From the NCBI GenBank assembly GCA_010405405.1, contig MU004236.1, forward strand, positions 2,349,707 through 2,413,706: a stretch of 64,000 nucleotides of DNA. Reading direction: 5' to 3'. Source of the DNA: Microthyrium microscopicum. Lineage: Eukaryota > Ascomycota > Dothideomycetes > Microthyriales > Microthyriaceae. The position numbers were made by a program, and so were the translations under genes. The notes beneath the pieces were generated by a model. It did not search any database. It saw nothing but the letters and a program-made list of their open reading frames with translations, and was not told where the DNA came from. The number at the start of each line of letters is the position of its first letter. Position 1 is the first letter of the stretch. Below, piece after piece: positions 12,247-25,350 of this stretch.

Positions 12247-13383
12247 GCCCACAATATAGTCTGAAAGTGCTCACAGTTCAGTAAAGAGTTGAGGTTGTGG
12301 TTGAAAAGTCGAAGGAATTGGCTGGTGAGGTTGAAGAGTGTTGGCCAATCAGGTCGTGGGCATTTCAACGACATGGCGACTCCTGAAGCCTCCGTAAGCA
12401 CAGCATCAGAGCTGTTCCCCTCCATTTTGAGTTCCGACATTCTACAATGGGCAGCCTAGAGGTTGTAGTGACACTAGCTCTGGCTTTGTTAGGCTATATA
12501 CTGTCCGAACACTTCCTACCAAAGCATGATCCAAGAGAACCTCCACTGGTGAAGTCGGTGATCAAGGTGCCTTTCATAGGCCACCTCCTTGGTATGCTGA
12601 GGTATGGCCATCGATATTACGCAAAAGCAGGGTACGTAAGGTCTTTCGGTCAAGAGTGGCTGCTAAATTTTATCAGCGGTGAAGACCCACCGCCAATATT
12701 CACGATAGACATGTTGTTGACGAAGACAAATATTGTCACAACATTGAAGCTCATGCAGTCGGTTCAACGAAATAGCAAAACACTCTCATTTGATCCTTTA
12801 TTGACCTCTACTGCCGAACGAGTGATTGGAGTTCGCGGAGAAGGACTGAAAATACTGAAAGAAAAGGCCATTGGAGGCCATGGCGTCAAGTTGGTCTCCT
12901 AAAGTTGTACTTTATGGCAAGGCTAATATGGACGGTGTAGCGCCTCGATGGTTCAAGCTATGCTTCCGACACTTCTAGGGGATGGACTTGACAAAATGAA
13001 CAAGACCATGATTGCTTTTGTTAAGCTTTCCATTGATGACTTGGTAAACGAACACGAGCCATTCGACTTGTATGCTTGGATTCGCCATGCCGTAACAATC
13101 GCAAGTACAGATGCAGTCTACGGCTCTCAAAATCCGTACCGGGATCCTGAGATCGAGCAAGCATTCTGGTTAGTCAACATGCGTATTCGAGGCATTATCT
13201 GTTAAAGTGATTGACTTTACTACAGGGATTGGGACACAAATATCGTAGCGCTTATGCCGAACATCCTGCAATCCATCATTGCCAGAAAGCCTCTACTTGC
13301 TCGCGAGAAAATTGTCGAACGCATGAAAATATATTTCAAATCTGGTGTTCCTGCGGATGCCTCTGAAATGACTAAATCGAGAT

Positions 13384-13388
13384 GGAAG
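13384..13388. repeat. Left target-site duplication GGAAG
   Basis: GGAAG directly precedes the left 295-bp LTR. The same five bases directly follow the right LTR at 37722-37726. It lies inside a P450 exon and codes for part of Trp-Lys. Confidence 0.95.
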
Positions 13389-13683
13389 TAACGGAATACG
13401 GTCCGTGCAGCTCAGGGAATGCAGAATCGGTGAAGGGAATATTAAAGAATCTAATTAACTAACTACTATAATAACTATAGTATTTATACCCTATTAAAGA
13501 CGTAAAACGTATCTTCTTAGAGCTTAGAATTTAGGCTATAATAGAGATAAAAGTAATATATAAAAAGGAGTAGAAAAAATAAAAAGATATAATAGCTAAT
13601 AAAGGCTAAATTTTAGTATTTTTACTTCTTAATCCTAAATTAAGACTAGTATAGATCTAAGGTTTAAAATAAACCTTTTATTA
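13389..13683 (-). repeat. Element A LTR, left copy
   Basis: This 295-bp repeat pairs with 37427-37721. The first 50 bases, next to the P450 exon, still contain CpG, CpA and TpG (ACGGAATACGGTCCGTGCAG). The rest is heavily mutated. Confidence 0.93.
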
Positions 13684-14222
13684 TACTCTCTAAGTTTCTA
13701 ATCTATAAATCTTAAAATATACTTAGTATTAAGTATAAAAGAATATTAATTTTTAGGTTTTCTAAGACTAAGCTATTAAAATATTAAAACTAGTTAAAAT
13801 AGAAAATAAAGAATACTATTAGATAGCCTTAGTATAGAAAATCTAGCTTATATAAAAATATAAAAGATTTAGTAATTTATAGTAGTAGTAAAAGTATTTA
13901 TAACGTTTTAGAAAGAATCTTTCTAAGCTAGTACTAAGTACTTTATATTTACTAAATTTAGTATCTTTCTAAACTTTTTATATTTTTATAGAGAAAGAGT
14001 TTTTATTAAACTATTTACTAGTATTTTATCTATAGAAACCTATTTAATAAAGATATAGCCTTTTATAACTTTTTAATAAAGCTAAAACTAATATATATTA
14101 ATATACTTTAATTTAGAAGATAAAAGCTAAGCCTACTTTATTATAATACCTATTATTTAGGTATTATTATTTAATATTAGTATTTTAATATTAGGATTAA
14201 ACTTAAGCTATAAAAAGAGGTA

Positions 14223-14444
14223 TATAAGGAGCTATTAGGCACAATTAGGTAAGTAGAATATAGCTAATATTATAGGATCTACGTATAGAGAAAAGAGATC
14301 TAGAGATAGAGCTATAGATATAAAGATATAGGGCCTAAGGGATCCTTAGATATACTAACCCTAAACAAAATAAAGAGATCTTATCTATAGGATTAGATCT
14401 CTAGATCTAATACTAAAATACTAAACCTATAAGGATTCTTTATA
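14223..14444 (-). repeat. Element B LTR, left copy (3' LTR)
   Basis: This 222-bp repeat pairs with 29316-29537 without length difference. The left target duplication AGGTA is at 14218-14222. Confidence 0.92.
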
Positions 14445-15479
14445 TAATTCTTCCTTTTTAAAATAGACTTCTTAAGCTATTCTAATCTATTTTATTCTAG
14501 GCTAGACTAGGCTAGTCTAATCTAATCTAGTTTAGTCTATATAAATACTAAACTCCTTTATATATATTACTACTAAGAGATATATAATACGTTATCTACT
14601 AACCCTAGTAACTATTAAAACCTATTAATAAAGGTAAAGATATTTATTTAAGATAGTCTATAGTATTTAATAGTCTTAATAGTAGCATTATTAAAATAAG
14701 CTAAAAATAAGGAGTATAAAACTATAAAAATAAAATACTTTTATACTATATAATCCTAATCTATAAATAAATTATTAATATTATAATCTTCTTTTTAGTT
14801 AGGCTTTAGTAGCTTTTATAAGGGATATAGACCTAGTTTATTAAAATATAGATAATAAAACTCTAAGATAGCATTAGGTACGTTAAGTATATTCTACTAT
14901 AATTACTAACTCTTATTATAATAATTATTCTACTTAATCCTATATTTTAAAACCTTACTTTTACTATAGCCTTCCTATTTACTATTAATAATAGCGTCTA
15001 TAAGCTATTCTTTTTCTTTACCTTTAACTTTACTAATAATAGCTAGTAGAGAGTTAACTTCCTTAAGAAGCTTAGCCTTATTATTAATAGGGTATAATAA
15101 CTAAGTATAAAATACTAAATATATTTTTATTAACTTAAGTAAGTCTAACTTATAAGTAATACTATTAATCTTATAAAGGACTTTAAATAGTCCTACGCTT
15201 TTATTATTAAGCGTTTTTAAAGGGCATATTATATTATAATTATAAATATTAAAATAAACCTAATTTCCTAAATAAAGATTAGATACTAAACGCTAATATT
15301 TATTAGCGTAGAGCTTTTACTATAACTAAGCCTATACTAACTATTTCTTTAGAAATTAGTATAACTTCTCTCTACTATTTTAAATATAATCTACTAAGGT
15401 AACTTCCTTATAAGCTACTATAGATTTATATAAAGCTTTAGGTAGTAAATAATAAGCTAACTCTAATCCTAATTTTAAA

Positions 15480-15760
15480 AGAAAGCTATTCTAAGCTTTA
15501 AATAGTATAAAACTTATAGTAGTACTTACTACTAAGTTAACTATAAACTTAGTAAAGAATAATAATAAGGCCTAATTATTCTAGTCTTAGTTAATAAATA
15601 AGTATAGATATTATTTAAATATAGTAATTAAAATCTCTATAATTCTATTTATTTTAAAATACTAAGCTATACTTAGTCTTAAGATAATACTAATACGTTT
15701 ATAAAGGTAGCCCTAAAATACTAATATAAACTAGATCCCTCTATCTAATAGGATAGAATC
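15480..15760 (-). pseudogene. Decayed Gypsy integrase of element B
   Basis: The minus-strand translation keeps the order and spacing of the conserved C-terminal part of the integrase core, with stops at former Gln and Trp codons, as RIP produces. It is separated from the element's reverse transcriptase by the element C insertion. Confidence 0.55.
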
Positions 15761-16245
15761 TAGCTAACTATAAAGCTTCTAGACGTAGTTAATAAATACT
15801 ATAACTATTATTTTAACTAATAGGTTAGGAAGGGTAATAAATCTTTAAGACTATATAAAGTAATTAACTATAACTATAATATAGTAATAGATAATTCTTT
15901 AGTATATATATCTTAGTAAAGAAATAGTAAAGTTAATAGAAATATCTAACTAAGTATAATTTAGTAGTAAGAAGGATCTTAATAAACCTTACTTCTTTTA
16001 ACGTATAGGTTTAGCAAAAATATAATAATAGCTCTTAACAAAAGTCTTTACTAACTTTAATATATATAGCTACTAGTAGTCTTACTATAAATAGTAATAT
16101 ATTATTATAACTCCTCTATATCCTATAACCTTATATTAATAAGCCTACTTTATAACTTTATAACGTAAATAGATAGTAAAAATAAAGAGCTTTTATTAGT
16201 AAAGCACTATACTATCTAGTATAGCTTTATAATTTATTAACTTAA

Positions 16246-16471
16246 TGTAATGATTCCTCTTTATAGGCTTTATAGTAGTGTTATAAGAGAGATCTTATTA
16301 TAAGATTACGCATTAGACTTAAAGAAGTTAGCGTGCCTAAGGATCTACTAAGTAGACTTACTTTCCTTGTAGATCTATAGCTCTTCTAAATCTTCTTCTT
16401 TCTCTTTCCTATTCGTAGATTCTAAAATATAATCTAATTATCTACTTACTTAAGTTCTATAGCTCGTTATA
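16246..16471 (+). repeat. Element C LTR, left copy (5' LTR)
   Basis: This 226-bp repeat pairs with 23672-23897. It is more heavily C-to-T and G-to-A mutated than the right copy over most of its length, but keeps the unmutated TGTAATG start. Confidence 0.93.
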
Positions 16472-19400
16472 TAATCTATAAACTATTTAAATATCTATAT
16501 GCTTATACTACGTACCCTAAAATTTACTTCTAAAGAAGTACCTATATAGATTAATATCCTACGTATATAGTCTTAAACCCTATTAAAGATCCTTTATAGA
16601 TTTACTAAATTTATTAGCTTTGCTAACTCCTTATCTAATTAGAGTGTTAGGATTTCCTAATACTCTTAGACTTACTAATAACCTAAGTATTAATTACTCC
16701 TTATCCTTAGTTCTATAAAATACTAAAGTTTATCTTCTATACTACTACTAAATATCTATAATTATACTTAATATACTTACTATTAAAACGTATTAAATAA
16801 ATAAGCGTTCTTTCCTAATACTCTTCTTTATTATTTATAACTATAGCTAATAAGGCTTCTACCTAATAGACCTAAGTTAATAGCTATATAGCCTACTTAC
16901 TATCTCTAGTTACTTATACTTAGCCTTATAATTAGCATTAATTCTTATTTTCTATATGCTTATATAATCTATCTCTATTACGTTGCTTCTCTACTATATA
17001 TACTAAGTATTAAAGTAGACTTAATACCTAAGATATAGTATAACTAAATACTACCTAAAAAATAATAGATTTAGTAGAAAACGTCTTAAGACTATTAAAA
17101 CTATTAGAACTAAACTTAAGAGCGTTATTAAAAAATAAAGATAAGTTAAAAGATAATTATCTATTAGAATAAGGCTATAAAAGTAAAGAAACTAAAGTAT
17201 TAAAAGATGCCCCTTAAAATACTAGTTAAATAACTTTACTAAACTAAATAAATATAGAAAATAACTAACTACTAGCTCCTTTTTAACCTAATAATAATAC
17301 TAGACTTTCTCTTAAAATATATAAATAGCTAATAAAACTACGCTAATAAGTTAAAGGCCTTAGAGTACTACTTATATTAATATTTTATTACTCTATAATA
17401 ATAGACCTTAATTAACTAGTTACTCTAATTATTAATAAGAACTCTCTAATCTTTTAAGCTACTTAAGTACGAAAGATACTTAGTAAAAAAGGCAATAAGC
17501 TAAAGAATATAAGAGTATATTTCTATTATAAAGAAAAGTAATTAGACTTTTATTACTATTCTTACTACTTAATTAAATTAAGTATAAACCTAGAATATTT
17601 ATTAAAAGAAAAGCTTATACTAGATAACTTAGTTATATAGCTTTATGCTTTTCTATTAGCCTCTTAAACTATAGCTTATCTCTTTAAAATTAAGTAAAAT
17701 ATAAATACTTATAATATAGACTTAATCTATACTCTCTAGAAAGAAGCTCTAAAAGCTTAGAGAGAAATATAGAACTTAGCTAAAACTAATAATAAACGCG
17801 TAAAGCAAATTACTTACCTTAAAGCGTAAATCTAAAATAATACTATTATCTTTAAAGAAGTAGTAACTACTTATTAGAAGGTATAAGAACTATAATATAA
17901 TAATAATCTACTTAAGAAAGTACTTACTACTTATATTAATAAGATTAGTAAATATTATAAAGCTCTATAAGAGAAGGTAAATAAAGCTACTATCCTTTAA
18001 GCTTAAGTTAACGTCTTCTAAAAAAAACCCTTAGTTACTAAGGTAACTAATTTTTATTTTAATCGTAACGAGTTAGTAGATAATAATCTATTTTATTAAA
18101 CCTTCTTAACTTAAGATATAGACTAACCTAACTTAAATATACTTCTAAAAGTACTAAACTTATATTAAACTACTCCTTTTTCTAACCTTAACTTAGTTAA
18201 TAGCACCTTTCTTTTTAAAATATAAAGTAATAAGCTTTTACTCTTCTTAGAAAAGGATAAGTAGAAGTATTATACTTAAAAAGATAAAGTATTAGATTAC
18301 CTTAATAATAATATATAAGTCTATTTTATAGAAGCCTTTAAGATCTAAGTTATCTAAGGAGTAATAAAAGATTAGGCATTTAGTACTATTAATAAGTAAA
18401 GTAACTATAAGTTAATTAATCTATATTTATCTATAGTAAAGATATAGTCTAATTTAGACTATAAGTATAATATTAAAGATAGCTATATTACTACTAAGAC
18501 TTAGCTTAAAAGTTAAGAAGCTATAATAAAGCCTACTAAGAAGCTTAAATAATTCCTAGCTTACTTCTTAGAGAACTTATAAGAAGCTAAGCTTAGTAAT
18601 TAAGATAAGATTATTAAAATACGTCTCCTTCTACTCCTAAAGTTTATAAAAAGAATACTCTTTATAGAGTTAAAAACATTTACTAACTTCCTTAAGAACT
18701 TATATACTATTACTTATTATATTAAATACGTCTCTTCTACTAATTTATAAAGCTATAATAATAATAATTATTTAGTAGCTAAGAGTAGTGAATAAAAACT
18801 AAAGTTTAACTATTCTTTAAATATCTATAATGCCTTAAAGGCTAATAACTATTATATAAAGTATAGAGAGAAGAGCTATAGCTATTAATATAACTTAGTA
18901 CTATATAAAGATAAAGACGCTCTTTTAAATACTAAAATCTAACTAAAGGTTACTACTATTATTATAGAGTTTACTACTATCTATAATTAAATTACTACTT
19001 AATCTCCTTAGTTCCTAACTATAGAGAATAATTATAATAAGTATAATTATAATAATAATATAGAAAACTAAAAGCTCTTCTATAGAGACGTATAAAGAAG
19101 CTAAATAAGTAAGAAATATATAATTAGTAACGAAAAAAGAAGGAACTTAATCTTAAGCTAATTCTCTCTAAAGAATAAATCTAATATAAGGTTAATAAGA
19201 CTATCTAACACCTAGAAGGTAATCTCTAATAAGCGTTATTCCTAAAGCCTATTATATTTAATAATATTAAACTAGCTATTATTAAGATATTCCTTACTTC
19301 TATAGTATATAATTTCTATCCCTAAGAAGTAGCTACTATACCTATAGTAAGTAACTAATAAACTATCTCTAATACTATATTCTCTTTAAAATAAGGCTAC

Positions 19401-20279
19401 TACTTAAAAATTAATATCCTTATAAATACTAGTAATAGAGTAATAAGAATTATTTACTCTAACTTTATTAAATAATATAGGATCCCTACTATTAATCTTT
19501 TTGTCCTCTAAATTATATAATTAGCTAATAGTAAAGCTATTACGAAAGTTAATAAAGCTACTATAGTTAATATCTATTTAGAAAGGTATATTAAATAAAT
19601 CTACTACTTTATTATAAATATTACTAACTATAACTTTATCCTTAGTAATCCTTAAATTAACCTCTATGAGGTTACTCTTAAAGAAGATAAAAAATAAATT
19701 TACTTTAACTTAAACTACTACCTTATATACTACTTACTAGTAAGCTACTTAATCTTAGTAAATTATAAAGGCTACTTAGTTAATCTAATAGACCCTTACT
19801 TTAAAAACATTACTATAATTAGTACTACTACTTTTATTAAGTTACTAAAATAAAGCTAGTAATTTAATAAAATCTAACCTAATAACTTTAAAGATAAAAA
19901 GGAAAAGAAACTTCTAAATTTAGATCCTATACTAAAGAAAGATATTACTATTAACTTAAGCAAAATCTTACCTAAGGATTTTAAAAAATAGTAAGAGAAA
20001 TATAATAAGCCTTCTCTCTTATAAGAAGAGATTCTTAAACGCCTACTAAAGGAATATTACTATTATATAAACGTCTTTAACTTAAAGTTAGATAATAAAC
20101 TTATACTATACTATAGTAAATAGGATTACTTTATTAATATTATCCTAAATGCTATAATCCTTAAACGCTACTATAATAACCTAAGTTACTAAGAATTTCT
20201 TATTATTAAATAATATATTAATTAAATACTTAATTAAAATTAAGTTTAAGCTAATAAGTTATATTATACTATACTAATA

Positions 20280-20760
20280 CTATATATATATAAGCTAAGA
20301 GAAGGAATTTAAGTTTATATTAATTATTATAGACTTAATAAGATTATATAAAAGAATTATAATATCCCTCTATAGCTACTAAAAATACTTACTTATATCT
20401 ATTATATAAAATACTTTTCTAAATTTAACGTTATTACTACCTTTATATATATTTATATTAAACCTAGTAATAAATATAAAACTATATTCCTAACTTATTA
20501 TAGGTTATATAAATTTAAAGTTATGCTCTTTAGCTTTACTAAAGCCCTAAGAACCTTCTAAGCTTATCTTAACTATATCCTAATTAATTACCTAAATAAC
20601 TTTATTATAAGCTATATAGATAATCTATTAATCTTTAGTAATACTAAAGCTAGCTATACTACCTATACCTACCTAGTCCTAAAAGTAATAAGTAAAGTAA
20701 GATTATACTTAGATATCTAAAAGTATAAATTTAATACTTAATAAGTTAAATATCTTAGCC
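20280..20760 (+). pseudogene. Decayed Gypsy reverse transcriptase of element C
   Basis: The plus-strand translation around 20510-20640 (YKFKVMLFSFTKALRTF, a stop, then YIDNLLIF) keeps the spacing of the conserved palm region, with stops and substitutions explained by C:G to T:A transitions. The catalytic dyad is not intact. Confidence 0.75.
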
Positions 20761-21059
20761 TAATTATTACTACTAAAGGTATTAAGATAGACCTAAAGAA
20801 AGTTTAAAGTATAATTAACTAGTAACGTCCCTTTTTAATAAAAAATATTTAAGCTTTCCTTAGCTTTATTAACTTCTACTACTAATTTATTCTTAAATAT
20901 TTAAAGACTATAGTATTATTAATAGTACTTATAAAGAAGGACGCTATAGTAATTTTTCCTTAGAACCTTAACAAGCTAGAGGAATATATATTTAAGAAGC
21001 TAAAGTAAGACTTTATATTTACTAAGATATTATATTACTTTAACTATATAAAAAAAATA

Positions 21060-21240
21060 TAGCTAAAAATAGACGCCTTAGATTAGATTTATACTATAGT
21101 CTTCTCTTAAAAAGATAATAATAAGAAGCTTTACCTAGTTACGTACTTCTTAAAGAAGATAACCTTAATAGAATATAATTATAATATTTATAATAAAGAG
21201 CTTCTAGCTATTATCTATATATTTAAAGAATAGGAATTAG
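21060..21240 (+). pseudogene. Decayed Gypsy RNase H of element C
   Basis: The plus-strand reading shows KIDALD followed by a stop and then YFLKKITLIEYNYNIYNKE, the expected spacing of a Gypsy RNase H start and its following block. Confidence 0.65.
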
Positions 21241-22079
21241 AGCTATTTAGCTCTATTAACCCTATTTAAGTATTCTCTAATTATTATAACCTTTAAATAT
21301 TTATAATAACAAAACATCTCTCTTAATAATAAGCTAAATAAACTAAGTTCTTTTCCTAGTTTTACTTTAAGATAAAGTACTACCTAAGTATAGCTAATAG
21401 AAAGGCTAATACCCTTACCTATTAGTTATAAGACATTCTATAAAGTAATAATAACTTTTACGTCTTTTAATAGGTCTAACCTTTACTATTCTTATACTAA
21501 TTTAATATAAAATACATAGTAAAGCTAGCTATATTACTTATTAAACTTACTTACCTCTTAATACTATACTTAGCTACTATTACTTAGGATAAGTTAGATA
21601 TTTCTAATCCTATAGGTAAGCTACTTAATTCTATAGGAAAGTTTCTTAATAATAATAAGACGCCTAAGAGTAAGCTACTTAATTCCTTAGGAGATAACTT
21701 ATTCCTAGATTTTAATAATAACTAGTTCCTATAGGATATTATAAACGTAATAAAGTATAATAAAATAATAATAATTATTTGCTATGCTAAAACTAACTAC
21801 TAGCTCTTTTTACTCTTTAGTACTCTAAAATAAGAGTAAATTAAGCCTAGAGACTATATAGTAGCTACTAATAAGATAATCCTTTACTATAACTAGATTT
21901 TTATTTTTTAAAGTAAGCTTTAGCGTTACGCTATATAGAGTATATATAGCTATAAAGCTATAAGCTATAGTAAAGTAATAATAACTTACTACTACTTATA
22001 AGAAGATTACTAATAGCCTAAGATATTATAGAATATTAAGAGCTTTATTAAAGGCTATAAATACGTATTTACTAAACCT

Positions 22080-22600
22080 ATTTACTAAAAGAAGTAAGGC
22101 TTCCTATATTAATTCCCTCTCCCTAAGTATATATAGTTAGATATCTTTATTAACTTTACTATTTTACTACCTTACTATTTATACTAAGGTATAATCTACT
22201 AATATATTATAGTAGTTATTAACTAATATATATAAACCTAGCATTTTATTTCGCTACTAGACCTATTTATAGACTTAATAGTACTAGCCTTTATTAACTA
22301 TATATAGAAGCTTATTAGCTAACTATTAATAATTCTTTTAGACTATAGTAACTAATTTATTTCTATATTCTAGAAGCGCTTATATAAATGCGTAGATACT
22401 ATACTCTATCTTAGTATAGCCTTTTACCCTAAGACTAATAGTATAATAAAAATCTTAGTTATTATACTTAAGTAATTCCTATACGCGTTTATTAACTAGG
22501 ATTAAGATAATTAAGTAGCCCTTCTACTCTTTACTAAATTTATAGTTAATTCTACTATAAATACTACTATAAGAGTTATACTTTTTAAAGCTTAAAATAA
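22080..22600 (+). pseudogene. Decayed Gypsy integrase of element C
   Basis: The plus-strand translation keeps an AFYPKTNSIIKI segment and flanking blocks in the order of the integrase catalytic core. A likely C-terminal domain remnant follows at about 22860-23060. It is heavily stop-interrupted. Confidence 0.65.
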
Positions 22601-23657
22601 ATTTAACTCTTAATTAGGTCTTAAGTCCTTATATTGCTTCCTAAAACCTATAAACGCTTCTATAACTACTAATAAAAAAGCTATTAATATAGATACAATA
22701 TAGATAAGTTGCGCTAAGATACATAATTATCTAATAAAGTAATTAATCTAAGCATAAGCTTAGTAAGCAGAATACGCTAACTGCTATTACTACGTAGCCT
22801 TAGACCTAATACTAAGTAACTAAGTTCGCTTAGATACATAGAACTACCCTACTTTACGTTCTTTAAAGACTCTAAATAATAAGAATATAAGCCTCTTCTA
22901 TATAATTAAGAAGATTAATACTATTACCTATAAACTTAATCTTTCCTCTTCTATAAAGATACATAATATTTTCTACGCCTAGGTTTTCTACTATATTATA
23001 GATAACGCTAAGCTACTTAAGTATACTAATTTACTACTAATAGTTATTAGAGAAACTATAGATAATAATGAATAGTCTATTAATGCTATTATTAATAGCT
23101 ACTTTACTAATTAATATAAGAAGCTATAATATAAGATTAAGTATACTAGTTATAATAAAGCTAAATAGTATAATTAAATAGCTACTAAGAATATACTAAA
23201 GCTTATTACTAAGTTTTATACTTAGCACCTTAGTAAGCTAGGCCTATACCCTACCTAAATACTATTAATATTAGAGCCTACTAACGATAGTATTAATTAT
23301 AACTCTAATAGCGTTCCTACTAATTAGGAGAAATAAATAATTATACTACTAATTCTCTTATATTAATAGAATTACTAACTACTAGACTACTAAGACTTAA
23401 GAACTAAAGTATTCTAAAGATATCTTAAGGTTCGTTAATGCTTCTTAATAGTTACTTTAGTAAGCTAAAGGTTAAGATACTCTAAATAACTAGTATAGTT
23501 AGTATTATACTATAGAAGGATTAAAATATTACTTATTACTAAAAGTTTATTAGATTAGACTAAACTAGGCTAGACTAGACTAGACTAGACTAAATTAGAA
23601 TAGAAGGAACTAAGAAAGTAGTTATAATTAATAATCTATAACCTAAAGAGCTATACT

Positions 23658-23668
23658 AAAGGAGGGGG
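23658..23668 (+). other. Polypurine tract of element C
   Basis: AAAGGAGGGGG lies three bases before the right LTR. Its G run survived because it offers no CpA/TpG target. It fixes the orientation of the element. Confidence 0.75.
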
Positions 23669-23671
23669 TTA

Positions 23672-23897
23672 TATAATAATTCCTCTTTATAAGCTTTATA
23701 GCGATATTATAAGAGAGATCTTATTATAAGATTACGCGCTAGACCTAAGGGGGTTAGCGCGCCTAAGAATCTACTAAGTAGACTTACTTCCCTCGCAGAT
23801 TTGTAGCTCTTCTAGATCTTCTTCTCTCTCTCTTCTGTTCGTAGATTTTAGAATATAATCTAATTATCTACTTGCTTAAGTTCCACAGCTCGTCACA
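23672..23897 (+). repeat. Element C LTR, right copy (3' LTR)
   Basis: This 226-bp repeat pairs with 16246-16471. It keeps more of the pre-RIP sequence (for example TTAGCGCGCCTAAG and CACAGCTCGTCACA). Confidence 0.93.
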
Positions 23898-25094
23898 CTT
23901 AATATACTCTTAATTAAGAATATTAAAAGGTAAGAAGTAGTCTTTTTATATTTTAGCTAGCTAAATTATAATTAATAGCTTATTAACCTTACTTACTTTT
24001 ATTACCTCTTTTAAGAACTATTCTAAGGTAAAGTCTAAGAATTCCTTATTAACTAGTAGAGAATTATCTAAACTAGCTAGAGCCTTATTCTAAAGGCTTT
24101 CTATAATAAGTTCTAAATATAACTCTCCTATTATAATAGTATCTAACTTATCTACTATAATTATAGCTACTTATAAAAAAGATAAAATAATAAGGTTAAT
24201 AAAAATTATAGTAAGTTTAACTACTTTTTTCATACTAAACTAGTAAAGAAATAAAAGTAGTTAATACTACTAAATAATCTATAGATTATTATTACTTTAA
24301 GAAAGATCTTAGAAACGTCTTATAAGAGCGTTAGCTTTACTATTAGCTATTTCTAGATAATATTTAATAAAAAAGTAGAATTATAATAAGAATTTAGCCT
24401 ATTATATTTAATAATAAGTAAGCTTCTTTATTTTTATAAATATCTAGAGGTTTTAATAATCTAAGAAGACCTTAATAACGTCTTCTATACTAAAGAGTTT
24501 AGGTTCTTATTCTTTAAAAGCTTAAATAATAGCTAATAGTTCCTTATTATAAATATTATAATTATATTTTATAAGTATTATCTTTTTAGATAGAAACGTA
24601 ATAAGTTTAAGATCTCTATTAGTATCCTTTTATAATAATACTATTATATATACCTAATCTAAAGTATCTATTTCTACCTAAGTTTTCTTATTATAGTTAA
24701 AGTAAATAAAGATAAAAGTAGAAGTAAAAGCTTCTTTAAGAGCTTTAAATACTCTCTCTTTAAGCCCCTTTAGATTCTATAAGAAAACTATAATAACGTC
24801 TTTTCTTATAAGATTAATTAATAGCGTTATTATAGCTAAGTAGCTAAATATAAAGTAATAATAAAAATTTATAAATCTAAGAAATATCTAAGTATTTTTT
24901 AAGTATACTAGTTATTTCTATTCTAATACTACCTAAACTTTAATAAGATCTATTTTAATACCCTTAGTAGTAATAATTAAACTAAAATATTTAACTTCTT
25001 AAACGTAAAATTTAGACTTCTTAATATCTAAGAATAAACCTATATATTCTAATATATTTAAAATAAGATAGATATATACGTTATATTTTTTTAA

Positions 25095-25350
25095 TATTTT
25101 ACTAAAGACTAAGATATTATTAAAGTAAATAGTAACGAAATTATTAAGGAATTATATTAATATATAGTTAACGTAAAATTAAAACGTTCTTAGTCCTTTT
25201 ATAAGACTAAAGAGAAGGACGTTAAATTTAAAGAGGCTATATCTAGTAAGAAAGGCTATTTTATACTTATCTCTAGGTTTAATCTAAATTTATTTAAACG
25301 CTATAATAATATTAAATTTTAAATAAAACTTTATATATATTAAATATATA
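25095..25350 (-). pseudogene. Decayed Gypsy reverse transcriptase of element B
   Basis: The minus-strand reading shows FKFNVLLFSLIKGLRTF, a stop, and then FLNNFVTIYFNNILV, which matches the palm region of Gypsy reverse transcriptases in spacing. The metal-binding aspartates appear as Asn, as expected from RIP. Confidence 0.7.

Larger units (their letters stand above)
16246..23897 (+). mobile_element. Element C: innermost Gypsy-type LTR retrotransposon
   Basis: This 7652-bp element has 226-bp LTRs (16246-16471 and 23672-23897) and a perfect CTTAA target duplication (16241-16245 and 23898-23902). The LTRs start TGTAATGATTCC (left copy) and end CTCGTCACA (right copy). A polypurine tract AAAGGAGGGGG at 23658-23668 lies just before the right LTR, giving plus orientation. 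Decayed reverse transcriptase (about 20280-20760), RNase H (about 21060-21240) and integrase (about 22080-22600) follow in this order on the plus strand, the Ty3/Gypsy arrangement. It sits inside element B between its reverse transcriptase and integrase, so it is the youngest insertion of the nest. No frame is open. Confidence 0.9.
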
